A stretch of 24,541 bases of DNA from PLA5 sp040901705 (lineage in GTDB: Bacteria; Planctomycetota; Planctomycetia; Pirellulales; PLA5): contig JBBDYI010000185.1 of assembly GCA_040901705.1 (NCBI GenBank), positions 1 through 24,541 on the forward strand. Direction: 5' to 3'. Every line of letters starts with the position of its first letter. Position 1 is the stretch's first letter. Both the position numbers and the translations under genes were made by a program. This document shows positions 14,414 through 22,944 of the stretch, in pieces. Under the pieces are notes generated by a model. It worked only from the letters and a program-made list of their open reading frames with translations. It was not told the origin of the DNA and searched no databases.

Positions 14414-17400
14414 ATGCCCGCAACGGAACAAACCTGGCGCAATCTCAAGTCGATGCACGTCGTGTTCGGCGTGTCGTCGTTGGCGCTGTTGGCGACGACG
14501 CTGTGGATGCTCGTGGCCGACCACGACCGCTCGTGGAAGGAACCCCAGCGTCAGTTTCGCACGATCGAGACGCGATATCTCACCATGCAGGCGATGCAGC
14601 AAGAGACCGCGGCGTTCGACGCCCGCCTCCGCGACCTCGAAGAGGCCGAGCAGCGTGCCAAAGCCAGCGACGCACCCGCCACGGTTGTCGACAATTTCAT
14701 CGCGGAAGCCCGCCGGCTCGACGAGCAATATGAAACCGACGTCGGCCAGTCGCGGCTCGACGCCGTCGACGCGGCGGCAAAGGAACTCGACAAAAACACG
14801 CCCGCCGACGACGAGTCGAAGCTCGCCGCGGCCACGAAGGCCCGCGACGAGTTGGTCAAAGCCATGCTGGAGGTTATCAAGCAGGTCCAATTCGTCGAAA
14901 ACGTCACGGCCGGGGAGAAGAAAACCAAAGGTTCCATTCGCGATCAGGCCCGCAGCAGCTACGAATTGGCAATCCGCGACAGCCTGCCCGCCACAGTAGC
15001 CGATGAGAGGCTCGGCACGTTCGAGAAGGTCGAGGAACAGGTGAACGACCTCGACCAAAGGATCAAAGAGATCAAGGCGCGTCGCAACGACCTCGAAGCG
15101 CTCGCGGCCCAGGTTACCGCACCGGTCGAAAACGCCGAAAAAGCCCTCAAGGAACACAAAAAAGAACTGGATCGTTTGCACAAGGCCGCCGAAAATCGCG
15201 GAGCCAACTTCGGCAAGTGGCTCCTCGAGTTTCCGATCTTCGACGCATTCGGCAGTCCCTTGAGGCCGATTCAGATTTGGCTGCCGGACCTCACGATCAA
15301 ATACCCGCTAAATAAAGTCGCCCGCTTCGATCGCTGCATGACCTGTCACCTGGGCATGGATCGCTCCAAGCCCGGCTCGGCGACCGACCCGGCCTATCCG
15401 CACGAAAGTCGCTTGTTCGTCAACCTGATTCCACAGAAGCCGGAATCGGACGGCGACCAAGAGCGGCTGCCCACGTTGGAAAACGTCTACGGCATGAAGT
15501 TCGCCGACGCCGGCTTGCTCGACGAAACCGCGGTCACGGTCGTCGTCTTTCCGCGCTCCCCGGCCGCAAAATCCGGCATGCAGACTGCCGACGTCCTGAC
15601 CGCGATCGGCGGCGCACGCGTGATCGATCGGGCGATGGCCAGGCGGTTGCTCGTCGACGCCGCCGAGTGGGGCCAGCCGATCGCCATCGAGGTCCGCCGT
15701 GGTCTGCCGCAGCCCTTCTCGGCCCATCCGCGGCTCGACTTGATCGGTGCGGACACCAGCCCGCACCCGTTCGCCCGCTTCGGCTGTTCGATTTGTCACG
15801 AAGGCCAGGGCACCGCCACGGCGTTTCAACACGCCGAGCACGCGCCCAACACGGTCGCCGACGAAGACCGCTGGCGCCGCGACTACAAGTGGTACGCGAA
15901 CCACTATTGGGACTGGCCGCAGAAGCCGAAGCGGTTCATCGAAAGCAGTTGCTTGAAGTGCCACCACGAAGTGGTCGACCTGCGCGCAAGCGAGAAATTC
16001 CCCGACCCGCCCGCGCCGAAGCTCACCCACGGCTACGATCTGATCCGCGAATACGGCTGTTTCGGCTGTCACGAAATCAAGGGCTTCGCCGGGCCGGACA
16101 AGCGGATCGGCCCCGACCTGCGAATCGAGCCGGACTACTACGCCTGGGCGATCCTGCTCAAACAGCAAATCCAGCCGCGGCTCGCCGACCTCCAGCCGAA
16201 GATGCAATCCGCCGTCGAAGCGGAGCTGAAACTCGCCGCCGACCGCGATGAACTGGCCAAACAAAAGGCCGCCGCGACCGCCGCCAAGGACGACACACTC
16301 GTCGCCGACATCACCGCCAAGGAGGAAGCGCTGAAAGAGCCGCTCGCCGAGGCCACGGCCGCGCGCCTGACGATCGAAACGCCGCTGGGCGACTTGCAAA
16401 CGATGTTGAACGTCGCCGAGCAAGTCCGTTCCATGCCCGAAGACGCCGCGGCCCGCGCGAAGCTGGTCGCCTCGCTGGCCGACGACGCCGAGCGCGAAAA
16501 GAAGCGCGCCGCACTCGACGATCAGCGTGCCAGGCTCGCCGCGGCCGTCGTAGCGTCGCGAACCGAAGAAGCCAAAGCCGCCGAGCAGGAAAGAATCGAC
16601 CAACTCGCGGTTCAGCTTGCCGAAAACCCATCCCCGCTGCTCACGTCGACCGCCCACGACATGGGCGATCGCTTCAAGGACGTCGAAACGCCCGGCACGA
16701 TGCGCAAGGTCGGTCCCAGCTTGCGATACGTCGGCTCGAAGGTCGACGGCGCGTTTCTGCACGCCTGGATCAGCAATCCGACGAATTTCCGCCCGTCGAC
16801 GAAGATGCCGCGCGTGTTCGGCCAATACGACCACCTCGACGGCCAGAGCCTTAAGGACGCCAAACGGTTCGAGGCCGTCGAAATTCAGGGCATCGTCGCC
16901 TACCTGCTCGACAAGAGCCAAGCGTTTACGTACATGACGCCGCCCGCAGCAAGCGAAGAAGCCGACGCGCAGATCGACCGCGGCCGGCAGTTGTTCGTCA
17001 CCCGCGGCTGTCTGGCTTGCCACATGCTCCACGAAGAAGGCGACGTCGATCCCGATGATCTCATCGCGACCGCACTGGCCAATGGCCATGAACACCAAGG
17101 GCCGGATCTGGCAAGGATCGGCGCTAAGCTCGCCGCGGGCGCACGCGAGTCGGGCCGCGATCCGGCCAAGTGGATGTATACGTGGCTCAAGCAGCCGAAT
17201 CTGTACCACGCCCGCACCAAGATGCCTGACCTAAAGCTCGATCCGGTCGCCGTCATCGATCCGACGGGCAAGCCGGTCGTGGAAGAGGTCGACGGCAAGC
17301 AGATGACCAAGACCACCGACCCGGCCGCCGACATCGCCGCCTATTTGCTCAGCCTCGGCGGCTGGGAGCCGACCCCCACGCCGCAACTCAACACCGAGGA

Positions 17401-19339
17401 CGTCGACCAACTCGCGCTCATGCACCTAAGCAAGGCGTATCGTGAGTCTGAAGCCAAGGAGATTCTCAAGTCCGGCTTGCGCCGCGATCCCGCCGAACTC
17501 AAGGGCGACGATGTCGAATTGGCTGTCGGCCGCACCGACTACACACAACCGGGAGCCATGGCGGCTCCGAGCCCCGACGAGTTGCAGCGCATGAAGCTGC
17601 TCTACGTCGGCCGCCGCGCGATCACCAAGTACGGCTGCTTCGGCTGCCACGACGTGCCCGGATTCGAGGACGCCAAAACGATCGGCACCGGTCTGGCCGA
17701 CTGGGGCCGCAAAGAAGTCGACAAGCTGGCCTTCGAGCAGATCGCCCATTACCACGGCGGCCACGATAGCGATGGCCACGATAGCGATGGTCACAGCGGC
17801 GCTCCCGGCCAACCCACGGCCCACGACGAACAGATCGCCGAAGGCGACCTCACCGCCGACGAAAAGCGTCGGTCCGACGACCACGAATACTTCCATCACC
17901 AATTGCTCCACGGCGCGCGTGAGGGCTTCCTCTGGCAAAAGCTCCGCGAACCGCGCAGCTACGACTTCAAAAAGACGGAGACCAAGACCTACAACGAATG
18001 GCTCCGCATGCCGAAGTTCAACTTCCGCGGTAAGGAAGACGACATCGAGGCGATCATGACCTTTGTGCTCGGCCTGGTCTCCGAGCCGCCGGCCCCGCAA
18101 TACATTTACGACCCGCCGCCGCGGCAAAAGTCGATCGTCGATGGATTGCTGGTCCTCGAAAAGTTCAACTGCGCCGGTTGCCACGTGCTGCGGCCCGATC
18201 GGCTTGCCGTCCAGTTCGAGCCCAGCCGGCCCGGCCAGCCGAGCCGCTTCCCCGCCCCAGAGGCGTTTCGCGGTTACGAATTCCTGCGACTCGATTCGAC
18301 GCCGGCCGAAGTCGCGGCTTCGCTCGAGTCGGGCTACGACGCCCGCACACTGGCCGTGTTGCACGGTCTGCCCAGTCTCGGTGCGCCGGAGTTGAAGCCG
18401 TACCTCGTCGAGGAGGATGGAACGGTCTACGAGCCGGACCCGGAATTTCCGCCGCCGGCCGAATTGTTCCGGCCGTTCCTGCTCTGGAACTCCGCGCTGG
18501 TCGACGGTCAGATGCATTACGTCGGCCAGAAACCGACCAATGTCCCGTCGTGGCTTATCGATCCGAAGCAGTCGCATCCCGCCTGGGGCGGAACCGCCGC
18601 GCGGCTGATGATGCCGCTCGTGTATTCGCTGACCAAGCCCGCTCGCCCCTCCGACCTCACCGGCGACGGCACTTGGGCCCTCGTCCCGCCGCCTCTGATC
18701 GGCGAAGGCAAGAAGACGCAAACCGCGTGGCTCTACGACTTCCTGCTCGACCCGCACCAGATCCGTCCGGCGGCGGTGTTGCGGATGCCGAAGTTCAATA
18801 TGTCGTCCGACGAAGCCCGCAAGCTCGTCGCCTACTTCGCGGCGGTCGACGACGTCGAGCATCCCTACACGTTCGACCGGCGTACGCGCAGCGAGCATTT
18901 GATTTCCACGGAAGCGTCGCGGCCGGACCGATTGAACGACGCGCTCAAGCTCACGGTCGTCGTCTGCAAGCAATGCCACCAGATCGGCGACTTCGCCCCG
19001 CCCGGCTTCGCCGCGTCGATGGCCCCGAATCTCGAACGCATCCACAAACGGCTGCGGCCCGACTACATCCGCCAATGGTTGGCCGATCCCACGTCGATCC
19101 TGCCATACACCAACATGCCGGCCAACTTCGAGCGGGATAAAGTGAATAATCAGGCGTTGTACCACGGCACCAGCGGCGAGCAGCTCGACGCCGTGGTCGA
19201 CTTGCTGCTGAATTACGACCAGATCATGAAAGAGCGAACGACGATCGCCAAACTCGTCGAAGAATGGGCGCCGGCCGCCACGGCAACAAATGGCGCGGAA
19301 GCCCCGCCGGGGGCCGCCGCCGCGCCGCCGGACCAATGA
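14414..19339 (+). CDS. Giant octahaem cytochrome c subunit with PDZ-like domain and coiled coils
   Basis: A 1641-residue membrane-anchored protein with one N-terminal helix (14-36) and a coiled coil at about 50-262. There are eight CxxCH motifs, with first Cys at 308, 458, 513, 549, 866, 1075, 1253 and 1518. Between haems 1 and 2 lies a PDZ-like domain (about 370-430: SPAAKSGMQTADVLTAIGG then IEVRRG). Haems 1-3 look multihaem-type. Haems 4-8 are class-I-like, each followed by a Met-Pro axial candidate (M798, M937, M1199, M1458, M1568). Haem 4's fold is interrupted by a second Glu/Lys/Ala coiled coil (about 580-737). A His/Asp stretch, GHDSDGHDSDGH, lies near 1115. By position it replaces cytochrome c1/f as electron acceptor of the Rieske protein and could wire the complex towards the oxidase. 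Large cytochrome c partners of bc complexes occur in planctomycetes; I know of no described PDZ-bearing one. Function is inferred from motifs and operon. Confidence 0.88.
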   Translation: MPATEQTWRNLKSMHVVFGVSSLALLATTLWMLVADHDRSWKEPQRQFRTIETRYLTMQAMQQETAAFDARLRDLEEAEQRAKASDAPATVVDNFIAEARRLDEQYETDVGQSRLDAVDAAAKELDKNTPADDESKLAAATKARDELVKAMLEVIKQVQFVENVTAGEKKTKGSIRDQARSSYELAIRDSLPATVADERLGTFEKVEEQVNDLDQRIKEIKARRNDLEALAAQVTAPVENAEKALKEHKKELDRLHKAAENRGANFGKWLLEFPIFDAFGSPLRPIQIWLPDLTIKYPLNKVARFDRCMTCHLGMDRSKPGSATDPAYPHESRLFVNLIPQKPESDGDQERLPTLENVYGMKFADAGLLDETAVTVVVFPRSPAAKSGMQTADVLTAIGGARVIDRAMARRLLVDAAEWGQPIAIEVRRGLPQPFSAHPRLDLIGADTSPHPFARFGCSICHEGQGTATAFQHAEHAPNTVADEDRWRRDYKWYANHYWDWPQKPKRFIESSCLKCHHEVVDLRASEKFPDPPAPKLTHGYDLIREYGCFGCHEIKGFAGPDKRIGPDLRIEPDYYAWAILLKQQIQPRLADLQPKMQSAVEAELKLAADRDELAKQKAAATAAKDDTLVADITAKEEALKEPLAEATAARLTIETPLGDLQTMLNVAEQVRSMPEDAAARAKLVASLADDAEREKKRAALDDQRARLAAAVVASRTEEAKAAEQERIDQLAVQLAENPSPLLTSTAHDMGDRFKDVETPGTMRKVGPSLRYVGSKVDGAFLHAWISNPTNFRPSTKMPRVFGQYDHLDGQSLKDAKRFEAVEIQGIVAYLLDKSQAFTYMTPPAASEEADAQIDRGRQLFVTRGCLACHMLHEEGDVDPDDLIATALANGHEHQGPDLARIGAKLAAGARESGRDPAKWMYTWLKQPNLYHARTKMPDLKLDPVAVIDPTGKPVVEEVDGKQMTKTTDPAADIAAYLLSLGGWEPTPTPQLNTEDVDQLALMHLSKAYRESEAKEILKSGLRRDPAELKGDDVELAVGRTDYTQPGAMAAPSPDELQRMKLLYVGRRAITKYGCFGCHDVPGFEDAKTIGTGLADWGRKEVDKLAFEQIAHYHGGHDSDGHDSDGHSGAPGQPTAHDEQIAEGDLTADEKRRSDDHEYFHHQLLHGAREGFLWQKLREPRSYDFKKTETKTYNEWLRMPKFNFRGKEDDIEAIMTFVLGLVSEPPAPQYIYDPPPRQKSIVDGLLVLEKFNCAGCHVLRPDRLAVQFEPSRPGQPSRFPAPEAFRGYEFLRLDSTPAEVAASLESGYDARTLAVLHGLPSLGAPELKPYLVEEDGTVYEPDPEFPPPAELFRPFLLWNSALVDGQMHYVGQKPTNVPSWLIDPKQSHPAWGGTAARLMMPLVYSLTKPARPSDLTGDGTWALVPPPLIGEGKKTQTAWLYDFLLDPHQIRPAAVLRMPKFNMSSDEARKLVAYFAAVDDVEHPYTFDRRTRSEHLISTEASRPDRLNDALKLTVVVCKQCHQIGDFAPPGFAASMAPNLERIHKRLRPDYIRQWLADPTSILPYTNMPANFERDKVNNQALYHGTSGEQLDAVVDLLLNYDQIMKERTTIAKLVEEWAPAATATNGAEAPPGAAAAPPDQ
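17759..17794 (+). repeat. 15-base tandem repeat encoding GHDSD
   Basis: GGCCACGATAGCGAT is repeated exactly twice (17759-17773, 17774-17788), with a partial third copy. It encodes the GHDSDGHDSDGH segment between haem 6 and its Met ligand. It is a recent in-frame expansion and a possible metal-binding loop. Confidence 0.8.
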
Positions 19340-19412
19340 CGCGCGATGCGCCCACGATACGGCACCGATGCGGCGCCGATTGTCGACTACACGAGGTTGT
19401 TGCTGAACTCGG

Positions 19413-19451
19413 CCGATTCTCGCGAGACATCGGTTGACGAAAACGTACAAT
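19413..19451 (+). promoter_or_regulatory. Palindrome and -10-like element before the cupredoxin genes
   Basis: An inverted repeat with arms CCGATTCTCG and CGAGA-C-ATCGG (19413-19433, one bulged base; core TCTCGCGAGA) lies immediately upstream of TTGACG (19434) and of a -10-like TACAAT (19446-19451). The usual -35 position is thus occupied by the palindrome, suggesting an activator- or repressor-dependent promoter for the downstream genes. The 19340-19638 gap otherwise shows a T6 run at 19523-19528 after only a 4-bp stem. Confidence 0.4.
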
Positions 19452-19638
19452 AAAGGAGCCTTCCCAATCCGTTGACCGCACATGCCATCGAAGGGCGGCG
19501 CGCTGCGGCCAACCTGCCGGTTTTTTCGTACCCATCCTGTTTTGTTCGGTTTCCTAGCTGCCCAGGGATCATCGAGGGCGGCGCCCACCGGTTTAGCGTT
19601 GGCGACTGGATCGCCGCCGCGGCCAAGGAGAGATGACG

Positions 19639-20451
19639 ATGAGACTATTTCCCAAGATTTCGCTCGCCCTGTCGATCGCTGCGGCGTCCGCCACGGCCGC
19701 CCACGCCGTCGACTACGGCACGCTCAAGGGCACGTTCACGATCGCCGGCATGACGCCCACGATGAAGAAGATCGTCCCGACCAAAGACGTCGCGGTCTGC
19801 GGCAAACACGAATTGCACGAAGAAGAACTCGTCGTCGGCAAGGGCGGCGGCCTGGTCAACGCCGTGATTTACGCCCTCGGCGATCCCTCGGACTTCAACA
19901 AGCCCGTCGCGAACATCCACGAGAGCTACGCCAAGCTGAAGACCGAGCCGGCCGTGCTCGACAACAAGGGTTGCCGCTTCGAGCCGCGGCTGGCGATCGT
20001 CTGGACCGAGCAGAAATTCAAGATCAAGAATTCCGATCCGGGCATCGGCCACAACAGCTTCGGCCAGCCGTTCGTCAATTCGGCGTTCAACCCGCTGATC
20101 CCCGCCGGCGGTTCGGTCGACGTCCCGCTCGACAAGCCAGAAAAGCTGCCGTTCAAGGTGGCGTGCAGCATCCACCCGTGGATGGGTAGCTACGTTCTCG
20201 TTCGTCCCGATCCCTACGCCACGGCGTCCGGCGACAACGGCGGTTTCGAGATCGCCAACATTCCCGCCGGCGAGCACACGTTCCAGCTTTGGCACGAAAC
20301 GCTCGGCTACCTCAAGAAAGTGAACATCGACGGCAAGGCCCAAGCCGAACGCCGCGGACAATATAAGATCACGGTCAAGCAGGGCGACAACGAAATCAAA
20401 ATCGCCCTCGATGCCAAGGATTACAAGACGCAAATCGATAAGATCAAGTAA
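19639..20451 (+). CDS. Periplasmic cupredoxin-like protein, copy 1
   Basis: A 270-residue protein. ATG 19639 is preferred over 19633 because AAGGAG (19625-19630) is eight bases from it but only two from the other. The signal peptide ends at AHA (residue 23). The body contains a candidate type-1 copper set: H138 (GIGHNSF), C176, H179 and M182 in CSIHPWM. Two further Cys (C54, C112 in DNKGC) are shared with the next gene. After the copper motif a small beta domain (GGFEIANIPAGEHTFQLWHE) resembles carboxypeptidase-regulatory folds. The Cys-x2-His-x2-Met spacing is shorter than in plastocyanin (Cys-x2-His-x4-Met), so copper binding is likely but not proven. Location between a bc-type cytochrome and an oxidase suggests a soluble or loosely held electron carrier, or a copper donor to CuA. 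It is not a textbook plastocyanin. Confidence 0.75.
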   Translation: MRLFPKISLALSIAAASATAAHAVDYGTLKGTFTIAGMTPTMKKIVPTKDVAVCGKHELHEEELVVGKGGGLVNAVIYALGDPSDFNKPVANIHESYAKLKTEPAVLDNKGCRFEPRLAIVWTEQKFKIKNSDPGIGHNSFGQPFVNSAFNPLIPAGGSVDVPLDKPEKLPFKVACSIHPWMGSYVLVRPDPYATASGDNGGFEIANIPAGEHTFQLWHETLGYLKKVNIDGKAQAERRGQYKITVKQGDNEIKIALDAKDYKTQIDKIK

Positions 20452-20483
20452 CGGATAACGGACCATCCCGCGAAGCCGCCGCA

Positions 20484-20520
20484 TGCGTCGGCCGATCGGC
20501 TTTGCCGATTGGCCGGCGCG
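20484..20520 (+). repeat. Strong intercistronic hairpin between the cupredoxin genes
   Basis: A 17-bp stem (three G-T wobbles) with a TTT loop at 20501-20503; its inner arms are GGCCGATCGGC and GCCGATTGGCC. No T-run follows, so it is not a standard terminator. It more likely sets RNA processing or stability between copy 1 and copy 2. It covers the alternative upstream start of the next gene at 20483, which argues against that start. Confidence 0.75.
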
Positions 20521-20545
20521 GCGTTGCACGAAGGTGAATTCGAAA

Positions 20546-21487
20546 ATGTGCCTTAAACACGCTACTACGTGGGCTGCGGTCGCCTTGTCGTTTGCGCTCG
20601 TCGGCTGCGGTCAGCAAACCGAAACGCCCGCGTCGGCCGACCCTTCCGAGGTCGAGGCCCTCTCGAAATTGTTCGCCGCCGGCGAGCAAAACACGGGCAA
20701 AACTCCCGTGGCGGCCACTTTCCAGCACACCGGCGGCTTTCAGACCATCACCGGCCGCATCCGTTACGACGGCACGCCCCCCGCGCGGCCCTCGATGTTG
20801 AGCAGCATCACCAAAGACCGCGAAATCTGCGTCCCCGGCGGCGCGGACATCCTCAGCGAGAAGTTGATCGTCAACGGTCAGAACAACGGCATCGCCAACG
20901 TCGTGCTGTACCTCAAAACTGAAAAGGGGCGCGTGGTTCCGATTCACGAATCGGCCCAATCGCCCGCCGGAACCACCCCCACGATCGACAACAAGGCTTG
21001 TGAATTTGTGCCCCACGTCGCCGTCGTTCATGTCGGCCTCGGTTCGGTGGCGTTGAAGAATCTCGATCCGGTGGCGCACAATATGAACATTCAATCGAGA
21101 ACGAATCGGGCAGCCAATTTTACGTTGCCGCCGAATTCGTCGAGCACTTTTGAACTCACTGCCGAAGAGCCGATGCCATTTCCCGTTAGCTGCACGATTC
21201 ACCCCTGGATGAAGGGCTACGTGCACGTTCGCGGCAACGGCTATTTCGCCGTGACGGACGAGGACGGAAAATTCAAGATCGAAAATCTGCCCACCGGCGA
21301 CAATCTGACGATCCAGGTCTGGCACGAAGCGGCCGGCCGCAGTGACGGCGGCTTCGTAAACAGCATGACCATCGGCGGTGACGCGGCCAATGCGATCAAG
21401 GGCGGCTTTACCGTCACGCTCGATAAGGACGCCGCGCCGGCCGAGTTGGATATCGCGGTTCCGCCCGCGTCGCTTCCCGGTGCATAA
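20546..21487 (+). CDS. Cupredoxin-like lipoprotein, copy 2
   Basis: A 313-residue paralogue of the preceding protein. ATG 20546 gives a lipoprotein signal with lipobox LVGC (C21) and has AAGGTG nine bases upstream; the longer frame from 20483 would place the signal internally and overlap a hairpin. Copper-ligand candidates are H178 (VAHNMN), C216, H219 and M222 (CTIHPWM). Shared second-sphere Cys are C95 and C152 (DNKAC). The same regulatory-like beta domain (GKFKIENLPTGDNLTIQVWH) follows. Copy 1 is soluble and copy 2 membrane-tethered by lipid, so the pair could act as shuttle and docked carrier. About 40 residues after the lipid Cys form a Ser/Thr/Glu linker. It lies 91 bases before the dihaem cytochrome lipoprotein. 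Electron transfer to the oxidase is inferred from context only. Confidence 0.78.
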   Translation: MCLKHATTWAAVALSFALVGCGQQTETPASADPSEVEALSKLFAAGEQNTGKTPVAATFQHTGGFQTITGRIRYDGTPPARPSMLSSITKDREICVPGGADILSEKLIVNGQNNGIANVVLYLKTEKGRVVPIHESAQSPAGTTPTIDNKACEFVPHVAVVHVGLGSVALKNLDPVAHNMNIQSRTNRAANFTLPPNSSSTFELTAEEPMPFPVSCTIHPWMKGYVHVRGNGYFAVTDEDGKFKIENLPTGDNLTIQVWHEAAGRSDGGFVNSMTIGGDAANAIKGGFTVTLDKDAAPAELDIAVPPASLPGA

Positions 21488-21499
21488 ACTTTGCGGCCG

Positions 21500-21513
21500 C
21501 TTGCCACGGCAAG
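21500..21513 (+). repeat. Small inverted repeat
   Basis: CTTGCC-AC-GGCAAG, a perfect 6-base inverted repeat 12 bases after the lipoprotein stop. It is weak as an RNA hairpin and has no T-run. Downstream the spacer contains CGAATCGAAAC twice (21536 and 21549). Confidence 0.3.
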
Positions 21514-21578
21514 AATCCATCGACCATCGACACGACGAATCGAAACGGCGAATCGAAACAACGATCCGAAATCTCGAC

Positions 21579-22880
21579 ATGAAACGTCACACGTCTACTT
21601 CCACACGCTGCTCGACGATCGCGCTGTTCGCGATCGCCGCGTCGCTGTGCGGCTGCGAACAGTCCTCGCACGCGTACTTCACGGCCACCAGCGCGCCGCG
21701 CGCCGACATCGATCGAGAAATCGAGCGGTTCAATCTCAGCCTCGAAGCCGCCGCGAAGGCCAAGAAGCAAGCGGAGAACGAGGCCGAGCGTAAGACCATC
21801 GAGGCGCAAGAGGAGGACTTGCGCACGAAGATCAAAGGAAGCGAAAAAGAACTCGAAGCCTTGCCAGAGAAACAAAAGCTCGTCAGCACCATCGTCCGCG
21901 CCATGTTCGGCACGCCCGACAAACCGATCGTCCTGTCTGCGACGGGCCTGGACATCCGGAAAATCCGTTTGGCGGCCGGTCCAACGACGGCCGACGAAAA
22001 CGGCAATACCGGCGGGCTCTACCGTCGGCACTGCGTCCATTGCCACGGCGTCACCGGCAACGGAGCAGGCCCGACGGCCGAGTTTCTCAACCCCTACCCG
22101 CGCGACTTTCGTCGCGGGTGGTTCAAGTTCAAGTCGACGGGCGTCAACGAAAAGCCGACCGACGACGACCTCCGCCGCACGCTCCATCAGGGCATCAACG
22201 GCACGGCGATGCCGTCGTTCAAGCTGTTGCCGGCCGCCGAAGTCGACGCGCTGGTCGAGTACGTAAAGTACCTGAGCATCCGTGGCGAAGTCGAATATGC
22301 ATTGTTGGAGGATTACGAGAATTGCAAAACGCTATTGGACGCCGCCAAACAGGGAGGCGCCGCGGTAGAAGCATTCCGCACGTATGTCATCGATACGATC
22401 CTGTTGGGCGAGACGAACGGTGGCGGGATGACGCTCTGGAATCGCGCCAACGAGCGGATCGTCGAAGTCGTCCCGCGCCCTGACGTTTCGCCTGAGGAAT
22501 CGATCCAAAAAGGCCGGGAGATATTTTACGGCGTCGGCGGATGCGTTAAGTGCCACGGCGAATCGGCGATGGGCGACGGACAGATCTACTACGTCAACGA
22601 CATCGACGCACAACGCAGCGAGCCGATCAAGCCGATGGTCAACCCGTCGTTGCCGATGCAGGCGCTCAAGCCGCGCAACCTGCGATACACGGTAATCCGC
22701 GGGTTCAGCCGCGACATCGATCTGTACCGCCGCCTCCGCAACGGCATCGACGCGGTCGGCATGCCCGCCCCGACGATTCCGCCGGAGCAAGTCTGGCATC
22801 TGGTCGACTACGTCAAGAGTCTGCCGTACGAATTCATCGAACCCGAAACGTCGCAAGTCGAAAACAAGCGGGCCAACTAG
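21579..22880 (+). CDS. Dihaem cytochrome c lipoprotein
   Basis: A 433-residue protein. ATG 21579 begins a lipoprotein signal (MKRHTSTSTRCSTIALFAIA) with lipobox LCGC at C26; upstream in-frame sequence is read-through without signal character. A Glu/Lys/Ala coiled coil (about 45-105) precedes two class-I cytochrome c domains, CVHCH at C152-H156 and CVKCH at C322-H326. Candidate axial Met residues are in GTAMPSF and VGMPAP, each followed by a helix ending in VEYVKYLS or VDYVKSLP. It lies 64 bases before oxidase subunit II and should be an outer-face, lipid-anchored donor to CuA. It could stand in for the cytochrome c domain missing from subunit II. Other cytochrome c lipoproteins occur next to bacterial oxidases, for example ActE-type proteins, but I do not claim orthology. 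The order cupredoxin, dihaem c, CuA suggests parallel or serial carriers. Confidence 0.88.
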   Translation: MKRHTSTSTRCSTIALFAIAASLCGCEQSSHAYFTATSAPRADIDREIERFNLSLEAAAKAKKQAENEAERKTIEAQEEDLRTKIKGSEKELEALPEKQKLVSTIVRAMFGTPDKPIVLSATGLDIRKIRLAAGPTTADENGNTGGLYRRHCVHCHGVTGNGAGPTAEFLNPYPRDFRRGWFKFKSTGVNEKPTDDDLRRTLHQGINGTAMPSFKLLPAAEVDALVEYVKYLSIRGEVEYALLEDYENCKTLLDAAKQGGAAVEAFRTYVIDTILLGETNGGGMTLWNRANERIVEVVPRPDVSPEESIQKGREIFYGVGGCVKCHGESAMGDGQIYYVNDIDAQRSEPIKPMVNPSLPMQALKPRNLRYTVIRGFSRDIDLYRRLRNGIDAVGMPAPTIPPEQVWHLVDYVKSLPYEFIEPETSQVENKRAN

Positions 22881-22909
22881 TCCGCGCGAAACCAGTCCAA
22901 GCGATTACC

Positions 22910-22930
22910 GCGCGATCGACGACATCGCGC
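22910..22930 (+). repeat. Hairpin before the coxB ribosome binding site
   Basis: GCGCGAT-N7-ATCGCGC, a perfect 7-bp stem ending four bases before GAGGA (22935-22939). That GAGGA is five bases from the coxB ATG. It could modulate ribosome access or mark RNA processing. Confidence 0.5.
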
Positions 22931-22944
22931 CGCCGAGGAACATC

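Noticed and set aside
13098..14999. 633-residue plus-strand frame overlapping subunit IV and the cytochrome start
   Set aside because: Arg/Ser/Pro-rich out-of-frame translation crossing two well-supported genes.
15308..17209. 633-residue minus-strand open frame
   Set aside because: Same reason: a mirror of the cytochrome coding frame with Arg/Gly/Val-rich composition and no motif.
10839..19339. Alternative complex III
   Set aside because: No NrfD-like quinol subunit and no iron-sulfur/molybdopterin-like ActB protein; true Rieske and cytochrome b genes are present.
17426..19588. 720-residue open frame on the minus strand opposite the octahaem cytochrome
   Set aside because: It is antisense to a gene with eight CxxCH motifs and coherent domains; long antisense frames are expected in GC-rich coding DNA. 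Its translation shows no recognisable domain.
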